From: an uncultured Eubacteriales bacterium
Lineage (GTDB): Bacteria > Bacillota > Clostridia > Peptostreptococcales > Anaerovoracaceae
Length of the DNA: 8,129 nucleotides
Direction of reading: 5' to 3'
Assembly: GCA_902797345.1 (NCBI GenBank)
Contig: CADBSL010000050.1
Coordinates: 1 to 8,129, forward strand
The notes under the pieces are model-generated. The model saw nothing but the letters and a program-made list of their open reading frames with translations. It was not told where the DNA came from and did no database searches. Position 1 is the stretch's first letter, and each line of letters opens with the position of its first letter. Below are positions 1 through 6,362 of this stretch, one piece after another. The position numbers and the translations under genes were made by a program.

Positions 1-39
1 AAAAGGGTACATTCTTTTACAGAAGAAAGGAAAGGAACC

Positions 40-297
40 ATGGATATCAAAAAAGAACTGGATAAAGTTGAAAAAGCCCTGCCGAAGAACAAGGAAGAAG
101 TAGCGGCTAAGCTGAAAGATGCAAAAGGCGAGATCGACAAGATGCTGGACAAGACCGATCTGGATGAAAAAGCGGTCGCAAAAGCCAAGGATCTGAAGAA
201 AGAAGTAGAAGGTCTGCTGGACAAGACCGACGTCGATGACAAAGCTGTCGCCAAAGCTCACGAGCTTTTGGGCAAGATCAAAGATTTAAAGAAATAG
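40..297 (+). CDS. Small lysine-rich helical repeat protein, unknown function
   Basis: I do not recognise this 85-residue protein. It is extremely charged (23 Lys, 22 Asp/Glu), with no Cys, Phe, Tyr or Trp, no signal peptide and no membrane segment, so a soluble cytoplasmic protein is expected. The Leu/Val/Ala spacing between charged residues suggests amphipathic helices or a coiled coil. Residues 36-49 (LDKTDLDEKAVAKA) recur at 60-73 (LDKTDVDDKAVAKA), 12 of 14 identical and exactly 24 residues apart, so the C-terminal half is a tandem duplication. The ATG at 40 follows a purine-rich AGGAAAGGA Shine-Dalgarno about 4 nt upstream. A hairpin terminator follows the stop codon, so the gene is probably not part of the downstream redox operon. 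The promoter lies left of the window. A structural, nucleic-acid-associated or stress role is conceivable, but nothing in the sequence decides. The reading frame is convincing; the function is unknown. Confidence 0.8.
   Translation: MDIKKELDKVEKALPKNKEEVAAKLKDAKGEIDKMLDKTDLDEKAVAKAKDLKKEVEGLLDKTDVDDKAVAKAHELLGKIKDLKK
145..258 (+). repeat. 72-bp-period tandem repeat inside the small lysine-rich gene
   Basis: The 42-bp segment at 145-186 recurs at 217-258 with about 35 of 42 bases matching. Most differences are at third codon positions, with the encoded peptide 12/14 identical. The mostly synonymous differences suggest an old in-frame duplication kept under protein-level selection. Confidence 0.75.
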
Positions 298-309
298 ACC
301 GAAATTATT

Positions 310-350
310 TTCGCCGGTTCATGGATTTGGGCCGGCGAACCGTATTTTTT
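310..350 (+). terminator. Rho-independent terminator after the small lysine-rich gene
   Basis: A perfect 8-bp stem (TTCGCCGG at 310-317 with CCGGCGAA at 332-339, 14-nt loop) is followed after 5 nt by six Ts (345-350). A second, mutually exclusive 6-bp stem (CGGTTC 315-320 with GAACCG 337-342) abuts the T-rich tail more closely. Either form fits an intrinsic terminator 12 nt past the stop codon. Confidence 0.75.
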
Positions 351-371
351 GCGGTTATAATGACAAAAAGT

Positions 372-408
372 TTGGATTATCCCATGAAAGTCTCATCAAA
401 AAATCCAA
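372..408. repeat. Inverted repeat upstream of the operon promoter
   Basis: TTGGATT (372-378) is the exact reverse complement of AATCCAA (402-408), with 23 nt between. It ends about 10 nt upstream of the -35 box at 418. It could be a regulator site or a weak hairpin. A 7-bp dyad with such a wide spacer can arise by chance in AT-rich DNA, so the call is weak. Confidence 0.3.
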
Positions 409-410
409 TG

Positions 411-433
411 ACCATTATTGACTTTCTAATGGT
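411..433. promoter_or_regulatory. Probable operator dyad spanning the -35 box
   Basis: ACCATTA (411-417) and TAATGGT (427-433) are perfect reverse complements separated by 9 nt, and the -35 hexamer (418-423) lies in the spacer. The ATTA-N9-TAAT core also satisfies the T-N11-A pattern of LysR-type regulator sites. A repressor here would block polymerase directly. No specific regulator can be named, and the site does not match the Rex or FNR consensus as I know them. Confidence 0.5.
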
Positions 434-446
434 AAAAGCATATAAT
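418..446 (+). promoter_or_regulatory. Sigma-A-type promoter of the redox operon
   Basis: TTGACT (418-423) and TATAAT (441-446) are separated by exactly 17 nt: five of six -35 bases and all six -10 bases match consensus. Transcription should begin near 453, leaving a leader of about 210 nt before the first start codon. It is the best promoter in the 298-662 gap and lies after the upstream terminator. Confidence 0.8.
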
Positions 447-493
447 TTATAAGAGCAGCAAAGTGTATTTCATTAATCATTATTCCGTACTAT

Positions 494-540
494 GAAACCC
501 TTTTGGATAGGTCGGGATCGTATTGATGAACGACGGTTTC
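494..540 (+). promoter_or_regulatory. Structured segment of the operon leader RNA
   Basis: GAAACC (494-499) pairs with GGTTTC (535-540). The stem continues, after an 11-nt bulge on one side, with GTCG (511-514) pairing CGAC (531-534). I do not recognise a known riboswitch or T-box in it. It might be a cis-regulatory fold or an incidental structure. Confidence 0.3.
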
Positions 541-592
541 GGTTTGTTGAAAAGACATGGTAAAGTGAATAAGGATGAAATAGCGCGGGTCC

Positions 593-638
593 GCAGGAAA
601 ACTGTATCGTTTTCCGTGCTGTGATCTGCTTTTTTTTT
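593..638 (+). promoter_or_regulatory. Hairpin followed by T9 run: possible attenuator
   Basis: GGAAAAC (596-602) pairs with GTTTTCC (609-615) around a 6-nt loop. GCA/TGC at 593-595/617-619 extends the stem past one bulged G. A run of nine Ts follows at 630-638. The 10-nt gap between stem and T-run is long for a standard terminator, although GCAG (593-596) can also pair with CTGC (626-629), directly next to the T-run. The element lies between the promoter and the ribosome binding site of the first operon gene, so conditional termination is possible. Confidence 0.4.
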
Positions 639-662
639 ATGAATTCCAGGAAGGGGGAGTTT

Positions 663-1958
663 ATGATGAGCGATATGCTGAGTAAGCTTTCTGAACGGAT
701 CCTTTCCATTCTGCCGGGTACCGATTGTAAAGGACTCGGGGGATGCGGAAAGGGTAGCTGTCGGGAATGCGCGGAAGCCATTGCCGGCGGAGAAAGTGTT
801 GCGCTGTGTCCGGCCTGCAGTCAGGAGCAGGTGGACGAGATCGCAGAGGCGGCCGGAAGAGAAACGGTGCCTGTGCAGAAAAAAATTGCATTCATCGCCT
901 GCAGTGGTGCTGCAGCCGGAAAAGATCGGTTTGCGGCCTGTCCCAGCTGTGAAGCAGCCAAAGATGCCGGATTTATCCGGGGAGAGTGTAAAAGCGGCTG
1001 TCTCGGCGTGGGGAGCTGCGTAGAGGTCTGTACCTTTGGTGCGATGAAACTGGAGGAAGGATCTGTCGTGATCGACCGGGAAATCTGTAATGGGTGCGGT
1101 GCCTGTGCCAATGGGGCAGCCTGTGTCCAGAAGATCATCCATATGGTTCCGGCGGATGCTACGAACTTCATTCCCTGTTCTTCTGCGGAAGAGGATGAAG
1201 ACGTGGTTCGTCAGACCTGCGGATATGGTTGTATTTCCTGCGGCGAGTGCGAACGGGCCTGCCCGGTGGGTGCGATCTCCATCATCGACAATCATGCTGT
1301 GATCGACTACGACAAATGCGAAGGTTGTGAAGCCTGTGCGGTCAAGTGCCGGAAGAAGATCATTATCGATGAGTATCATGACATCACGGAATTAAAGGAA
1401 AAAGTCGCCTTTGTGGCCTGCCGCGGCGGGTACAAGGCCGGCGAATTGTATAAATCCAAAGGCTTTGAAACCTGCGCCGAAGCGGTGAAAAACAATGATC
1501 CGAAGGCGCTGGAGCTGTGCACCACCGGCTGCGCCGGACTGGGAGACTGTACCAGAGTCTGCCGGTATGACGCGATCCACGTGGTGGATGGCACGGCTTA
1601 TGTGGACGTGGAAAAGTGCGTAGGCTGCAAGGATTGTACCTATGCCTGCCCGAAGGGCCTGATCTCTATCGTGCCTTATAAAGGGGCGAAGATGGTGCCC
1701 TGTTCCTCCACAGCGGATTATGAAGAAAAGAACAAAGTCTGTCCGGTATGCTGCGAGGGCTGCAAGGACTGCATGAACAACTGCCCCAATGGAGCAATCT
1801 TCTTCGAAGGGTGCCATGCGGTAGTGGATACCGAGCTTTGCGAAAACTGCAACGTTTGCCAGTACGTCTGCTTCAAGGGCGTCATCCAGGAACGGGCAGT
1901 ACCGGAATACAATTATCTGCAAAGAGATGCCCTGGGCGTCGGAAAGGAGAGTGAGTGA
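663..1958 (+). CDS. Soluble poly-ferredoxin protein with two tandem RnfB-like cores
   Basis: Predicted cytoplasmic electron-transfer protein, 431 residues with 49 cysteines. The N-terminus carries an RnfB-type Fe-S motif (C22-x5-C28-x4-C33-x15-C49, with the family's AEAI-x-GE stretch). Two homologous cores follow (about 73-236 and 246-410). Each opens with (I/V)AF(I/V)AC and has, in order, C-x3-C-x5-C-x3-C, a C-x2-C-x2-C set, a conserved PCSS, C-x3-C-x2-C-x2-C-x3-CP, and a final C-x2-C-x2-C-x3-C. That predicts up to nine [4Fe-4S] clusters. These are hallmarks of RnfB, but the hydrophobic N-terminal anchor of RnfB is absent and the core is doubled. The frame stays open to a GTG at 621, but AGGAAGGGGGAG (648-659) places the start at ATG 663 or 666. 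The stop is 1 nt from nifJ. NifJ and NfnAB are the likely partners (inference). The iron-sulfur carrier role is secure; the exact partners are not. Confidence 0.9.
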   Translation: MMSDMLSKLSERILSILPGTDCKGLGGCGKGSCRECAEAIAGGESVALCPACSQEQVDEIAEAAGRETVPVQKKIAFIACSGAAAGKDRFAACPSCEAAKDAGFIRGECKSGCLGVGSCVEVCTFGAMKLEEGSVVIDREICNGCGACANGAACVQKIIHMVPADATNFIPCSSAEEDEDVVRQTCGYGCISCGECERACPVGAISIIDNHAVIDYDKCEGCEACAVKCRKKIIIDEYHDITELKEKVAFVACRGGYKAGELYKSKGFETCAEAVKNNDPKALELCTTGCAGLGDCTRVCRYDAIHVVDGTAYVDVEKCVGCKDCTYACPKGLISIVPYKGAKMVPCSSTADYEEKNKVCPVCCEGCKDCMNNCPNGAIFFEGCHAVVDTELCENCNVCQYVCFKGVIQERAVPEYNYLQRDALGVGKESE

Positions 1959-1959
1959 T

Positions 1960-4900
1960 ATGAGAAAACGCAAGACCATGGACGGCAACACCGCTGCGGC
2001 TCACGTGGCGTATGCCTTCTCTGAAGTGGCTGCCATCTATCCGATCACTCCGTCTTCGCCGATGGCGGAAAGCATGGATGAATGGGTGTCTCAGGATCGG
2101 ACCAATATCTTTGGTGAAAAAGTCAAGATCGTGGAAATGGAATCCGAAGGCGGCGCGGCCGGTGCTGTGCACGGTTCCGTCATCGCCGGTGCCTATACCT
2201 CCACCTTCACAGCTTCCCAGGGGCTTCTGCTTATGATCCCGAATATGTATAAGATCGCGGCGGAACAGTCCCCGGTGGTATTCCACGTGGCGGCGAGAGC
2301 GATTTCGACCCACGCCCTGAACATCTTCGGCGATCACTCCGACGTAATGGGCTGCCGGCAGACCGGCGTAGCGATGCTGTGTTCCAACAGCGTCCAGCAG
2401 GCCATGGACCTGGCGGCAGTCGTCCACCTGTCCACCATTGGCGGCAAGCTGCCCTTTATCCATTTCTTCGACGGTTTCCGGACTTCTCACGAAAACCAGA
2501 AGATCGAAGTGTGGGATTACGGTGAACTCCGGGAAATGGTGGATTGGGATGCGGTGAGACGGTTCCGTCAGCGGGCCCTGCACCCGGAAAATCCCCACAG
2601 CATGGGTTCCGCGGAACAGCCGGAAACCTTCTTCCAGCACCGGGAAGCCTGCAACAATATCTACACGGAAACCATCCAGGTCGTTGAGAAATACATGGAT
2701 ATGGTCAACGAACGGATCGGCACCAACTATAAACTGTTCAATTACTATGGCGCACCGGATGCGGAAGAGATCATCATCGCCATGGGTTCCATCTGTGAAG
2801 CGACAGAAGAGATCGTGGATTACCTGAATGCCCAGGGCAAGAAAGTCGGCGTAGTGGAAGTCCATCTCTATCGGCCGTTCTCCGCTGAGCATTTGATCGC
2901 AGCGATCCCGCCGACGGTCAAGAAGATCGCGGTCTTAGACCGGACCAAGGAACCCGGCGGCATGGGCGAACCGCTGTATCTGGATGTGGTCACCGCACTG
3001 CGGGGCAGCGCCATTGAAACCGCCTTCGTGGCCGGCGGCCGTTACGGTCTGGGGTCCAAAGACGTACAGCCCGGAGATATCCTGGCGGTCTTTGAAAACC
3101 TCTGGTCCGACAACCCCAAGAAGGAATTCACCATCTCCATCACGGACGATGTGACGAACCTGTCTCTGCCGATGACTTCCAACCCGGACGTGGCACCGGA
3201 GGGCACGGTAGCCTGCAAGTTCTGGGGGCTGGGCGCAGACGGTACCGTTGGTGCCAATAAGAACAGCGTCAAGATCATCGGCGACCACACGGACAAGTAC
3301 GTACAGGCTTATTTCCAGTACGACTCCAAAAAGTCCGGCGGCGTGACGATCTCCCACCTGCGGTTCGGGGACAAGCCCATCAAGTCCACCTACTACGTCA
3401 AGGCGGCGGACTTTGTGGCCTGTCACAATTCCAACTACTTAAAGAAATACAGTATGGTCGAAGACGTCAAGCCCGGCGGATTCTTCCTGCTGAACTGTAC
3501 CTGGTCCGACGAGGAACTGGCAAAGAACCTGCCGGCCAGAGACAAGAGATACATCGCCCGGAACAACGTGAAGCTGTACACCTGCGACGCGGTCTCGGCG
3601 GCCCGGAAGATCGGGCTTGGTTCCCGGAGGACCAACACCGTTCTCCAGTCGGCCTTCTTCCTGCTGGCGAATATCATCCCCATCGAAGAGGCCATGGACT
3701 ACATGAAGGAAGCCATTCGGGTGACCTACGGCCGGAAGGGCGAGAACATCGTCAACATGAACATCGCTGCGGTGGATGCTGGTGTGGAAGGCGTTCACGA
3801 AGTGGCTGTTCCGCCGGAATGGGCCGATGCGGTGGATGAAAATGAAAAACAGCCCCTCAAGGGCAAGTTCGATTTCCAGACAGAATACATCAACGATATC
3901 CTGGTACCCACCAACAGCATGGATGGGGACAGCGTCCCGGTATCCAAGTTCGTGGAGACCGCCGACGGGAAACTGCCGGCCGGTACCGCTGCTTACGAAA
4001 AGAGAGGCATCGCCACGGATATCCCGATCTGGAACAAAGAAAACTGCATGCAGTGCAACTGGTGCTCCTACGTTTGTCCTCACGGCGTCATCCGTCCATT
4101 CGTGCTGGATGAAGAGGAAGCGGCGAACGAGAAGGTGGCCGGCAATTGCGTTCCCATGAAGGGGATGAAGGATAAGAAGTTCACCATCGGCGTTTCTGCT
4201 CTGGACTGTACCGGCTGCGGCAGCTGCGCTCAGGTCTGCCCGTCCCGGAAAAAGGCACTGGAAATGGTGCCGGCAGACGAGGCTCCGGTGGAAGAAACCC
4301 AGGAGGTCTTCAACTACCTCTTCGATGAAGTTTCCGCCAAGGAAGTGCCGTTCAAGGAAAACACTGTCAAGGGCTCTCAGTTCCTGCAGCCGCTGATGGA
4401 ATTCTCCGGCGCCTGCCCGGGCTGCGGCGAATCTCCTTATGCGAAGTTAGTGACTCAGCTCTTCGGTGACCGGATGTTCATCGCCAATGCAACGGGCTGC
4501 TCCTCGATCTGGGGCTGCAGCGCGCCCAGCACCCCGTACACCCTGAACAAAGAGGGCAGAGGTCCTGCATGGGCCAACTCCCTGTTTGAAGACAATGCGG
4601 AATTCGGGTTAGGTATGGCGATGTCCATGAGTGCACGGCGGAATGAGATGAAATCTGCGGTCGAAAGACTGGAACCCATCATTGGCATGCCGGCAAAGGC
4701 ATGGCTGGCCTGCATGGACGAACCGAAAGCTTCCCGGGATACCGGCGAGCTGCTGGTGGAAGCCTGCGAAGGCCTGGCGGATAAGAACGATGATGCCAGA
4801 TTTGTAATGGATAATAAGAATGTACTGGTGAAACCGTCCATGTGGATTTTCGGCGGTGACGGCTGGGCTTACGACATCGGTTACGGCGGACTGGACCACG

Positions 4901-5490
4901 TCCTGGCCTCCGGCGAGAATGTCAACATCCTGGTCTTCGATACGGAAGTCTATTCCAACACCGGCGGTCAGTCCTCCAAGGCAACGCCGATCGGTGCGGT
5001 GGCGAAGTTCGCCGCCTCCGGTAAGGCTGTCCGGAAGAAGGATCTTGCTCAGATCGCCATGGCATACGGCTACGTTTACGTGGCTCAGGTGGCCATGGGC
5101 GCCAACCCGGAACAGACCCTGCGGGCGATCCGTGAAGCGGAAAGCTACAACGGTCCTTCCATCATCATCGCCTACGCTCCCTGTATCAACCACGGCGTAA
5201 AGGCCGGGATGAACAAGGCGATGCTGGAGATGAAGAAGGCGGTCCAGGCCGGTTACTGGAACCTGCTGCGGTATGACCCGAGACTGGCAGAGGAAGGCAA
5301 GAACCCGCTTTCCGTGGACAGCGGACAGCCGCTGGAAAGCTACAGCGACTTTATCTTAGGGGAAGACCGGTACAATGCCCTGCGGCTGAAATTCCCGGAA
5401 AGAGCCGAAGCACTGTTCGGCGAAGCCGAGAAACTGGCCAAAGAGCGGTATGATAAGCTGATCAACCAGAAGAAAAGTTTTGATAAATAG
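1960..5490 (+). CDS. nifJ: Pyruvate:ferredoxin (flavodoxin) oxidoreductase, single-chain
   Basis: Catalyses pyruvate + CoA + 2 oxidised ferredoxin to acetyl-CoA + CO2 + reduced ferredoxin in the cytoplasm, using thiamine diphosphate (TPP). At 1176 residues it is full length for the fused homodimeric family. Visible in order: the N-terminal YPITPSSPMAE (27-37) and ESEGGAAGAVHG (61-72) segments of the pyrimidine-binding domain with FTASQGLLLM (83-92); a gamma-type domain near 420-620; a two-cluster ferredoxin domain (C696-x2-C699-x2-C702-x3-C706P and C750-x2-C753-x2-C756-x3-C760P); the four ligands of the proximal cluster (C819, C822, C847, C1075); and the TPP/Mg motif GDG at 966-968 leading to YSNTGGQ (998-1004). 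The frame is open from 1927, but AGGAGA (1945-1950) sits 9 nt before ATG 1960, which lies 1 nt past the preceding stop, so translational coupling is likely. All catalytic and cluster residues I can check are present. A 2-oxoacid other than pyruvate is possible but less likely. Confidence 0.97.
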   Translation: MRKRKTMDGNTAAAHVAYAFSEVAAIYPITPSSPMAESMDEWVSQDRTNIFGEKVKIVEMESEGGAAGAVHGSVIAGAYTSTFTASQGLLLMIPNMYKIAAEQSPVVFHVAARAISTHALNIFGDHSDVMGCRQTGVAMLCSNSVQQAMDLAAVVHLSTIGGKLPFIHFFDGFRTSHENQKIEVWDYGELREMVDWDAVRRFRQRALHPENPHSMGSAEQPETFFQHREACNNIYTETIQVVEKYMDMVNERIGTNYKLFNYYGAPDAEEIIIAMGSICEATEEIVDYLNAQGKKVGVVEVHLYRPFSAEHLIAAIPPTVKKIAVLDRTKEPGGMGEPLYLDVVTALRGSAIETAFVAGGRYGLGSKDVQPGDILAVFENLWSDNPKKEFTISITDDVTNLSLPMTSNPDVAPEGTVACKFWGLGADGTVGANKNSVKIIGDHTDKYVQAYFQYDSKKSGGVTISHLRFGDKPIKSTYYVKAADFVACHNSNYLKKYSMVEDVKPGGFFLLNCTWSDEELAKNLPARDKRYIARNNVKLYTCDAVSAARKIGLGSRRTNTVLQSAFFLLANIIPIEEAMDYMKEAIRVTYGRKGENIVNMNIAAVDAGVEGVHEVAVPPEWADAVDENEKQPLKGKFDFQTEYINDILVPTNSMDGDSVPVSKFVETADGKLPAGTAAYEKRGIATDIPIWNKENCMQCNWCSYVCPHGVIRPFVLDEEEAANEKVAGNCVPMKGMKDKKFTIGVSALDCTGCGSCAQVCPSRKKALEMVPADEAPVEETQEVFNYLFDEVSAKEVPFKENTVKGSQFLQPLMEFSGACPGCGESPYAKLVTQLFGDRMFIANATGCSSIWGCSAPSTPYTLNKEGRGPAWANSLFEDNAEFGLGMAMSMSARRNEMKSAVERLEPIIGMPAKAWLACMDEPKASRDTGELLVEACEGLADKNDDARFVMDNKNVLVKPSMWIFGGDGWAYDIGYGGLDHVLASGENVNILVFDTEVYSNTGGQSSKATPIGAVAKFAASGKAVRKKDLAQIAMAYGYVYVAQVAMGANPEQTLRAIREAESYNGPSIIIAYAPCINHGVKAGMNKAMLEMKKAVQAGYWNLLRYDPRLAEEGKNPLSVDSGQPLESYSDFILGEDRYNALRLKFPERAEALFGEAEKLAKERYDKLINQKKSFDK

Positions 5491-5507
5491 GGAAGGAGGA
5501 ATGAGCC

Positions 5508-6362
5508 ATGAAAATGTATGAGATCTTAAGCAAAAGAAAACTCAATGATAACATCACCTGGCTGGTGATCTATGCACCGATGGTCGCCCGGAAGGCAAAA
5601 CCGGGACAGTTCATCATCCTCCGGACCGATGAATACGGAGAACGGATCCCCCTCACCATGGCGGGCCACAACAGTGAGAACGGCACCATCGACCTGATCT
5701 ATGCGACGGTGGGCCGGACCACTATGCTGATGGACCAGCTGGAAGAGGGCGACACCTTCGCCAATATCGTCGGGCCCCTCGGCAAGCCCACCCACATGGA
5801 AGGGCTGAAGAAAGTCTGTGTCGTAGGCGGCGGTACCGGGAACGCTCTGGCGTACCCCATCGCAGCCGGGATGCATAACCATGGCATCAAGGTGGACATG
5901 ATCGCCGGGTTCAAGAACAAGGACCTGGTGATCCTGGAAGAAGAGTTCACCGCCAATACCGACCGGACCTTCGTGGTGACCGACGACGGTTCCTATAAAG
6001 AAAAGGCCTTTACCACCGACAAGCTGAAAGCGCTTCTGGCGGAAGGCAATGAATACGACGAGATCATCGCGGTGGGTCCCCCCATCATGATGAAGCTGAT
6101 CTGCCAGATCGCCCAGGAGGCAGGCATCAAATCCGTGGCTTCCCTGACCGCCTATATGATCGACGGTACCGGGATGTGCGGCGGCTGCCGGGCTTCCATC
6201 GGCGGCGAAGATAAATTCGTCTGCGTGGACGGGCCGGAGTTCGACGGATCCCTGGTGGATTGGGACGAACTCATCCAGCGGAACAGCTATTACAGCGAAC
6301 AGGAAGCCCACGACAGAGAACATGTCTGTCGCCTGACGGGAGGTGTCCGTTACTATGATTAA
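5508..6362 (+). CDS. nfnA: NfnA: small subunit of NADH-dependent ferredoxin:NADP+ oxidoreductase
   Basis: Small subunit (284 residues) of the flavin-based electron-bifurcating transhydrogenase NfnAB; this subunit handles NAD(H). It belongs to the ferredoxin-NADP+ reductase superfamily, like the dihydroorotate dehydrogenase electron-transfer subunit PyrK. The N-terminal FAD domain has the R-x-P-L-T signature (R46-T50), the nucleotide domain has GGGTGN (107-112), and the C-terminal [2Fe-2S] site reads D219-x4-C224-x2-C227-x11-C239. An Asp stands where PyrK proteins have the first Cys; I recall the same Asp-plus-three-Cys ligation from characterised Nfn enzymes. AGGAGG (5494-5499) is 8 nt before ATG 5508. 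It begins 17 nt after nifJ and overlaps the next gene by 8 nt. Paired with the NfnB gene, Nfn is much more likely than PyrK or sulfide dehydrogenase, though SudA-type activity cannot be excluded. Confidence 0.92.
   Translation: MKMYEILSKRKLNDNITWLVIYAPMVARKAKPGQFIILRTDEYGERIPLTMAGHNSENGTIDLIYATVGRTTMLMDQLEEGDTFANIVGPLGKPTHMEGLKKVCVVGGGTGNALAYPIAAGMHNHGIKVDMIAGFKNKDLVILEEEFTANTDRTFVVTDDGSYKEKAFTTDKLKALLAEGNEYDEIIAVGPPIMMKLICQIAQEAGIKSVASLTAYMIDGTGMCGGCRASIGGEDKFVCVDGPEFDGSLVDWDELIQRNSYYSEQEAHDREHVCRLTGGVRYYD

Noticed and set aside
145..258. EF-hand-like calcium loops in the DKTD-x-D repeat
   Set aside because: The repeat lacks the central Gly and the position-12 acidic residue of an EF-hand loop, so the acidic pattern is not enough.
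356..361. TATAAT hexamer as a second promoter
   Set aside because: The position 17 nt upstream holds terminator stem sequence (CGGCGA), not a -35 box, and the 418-446 promoter is far better.
492..563. 23-codon open frame in the operon leader
   Set aside because: There is no Shine-Dalgarno before its ATG and no run of regulatory codons like those of attenuator leader peptides. It overlaps the 494-540 stem, so a chance frame is more likely.
621..662. Upstream starts (GTG 621, ATG 639) for the poly-ferredoxin gene
   Set aside because: They would place the T9 run inside or directly before the coding region and lack a Shine-Dalgarno. The strong AGGAAGGGGGAG lies downstream of both and points to 663 or 666.
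480..1379. 299-residue open frame on the minus strand opposite the poly-ferredoxin gene
   Set aside because: It is antisense to a clearly coding, cysteine-patterned gene, has no recognisable motif, and covers the operon leader. It is a by-product of the codon bias of the real gene.
1882..2892. 336-residue open frame on the minus strand across the nifJ start
   Set aside because: It runs antisense through two well-supported genes and their junction, with no family signature. The other long minus-strand frames inside nifJ, nfnA and nfnB were dismissed for the same reason.
6343..6354. GTG 6343 as the nfnB start
   Set aside because: It overlaps the GGAGG ribosome binding site itself. ATG 6355 gives a plausible spacing and the usual NfnB length.
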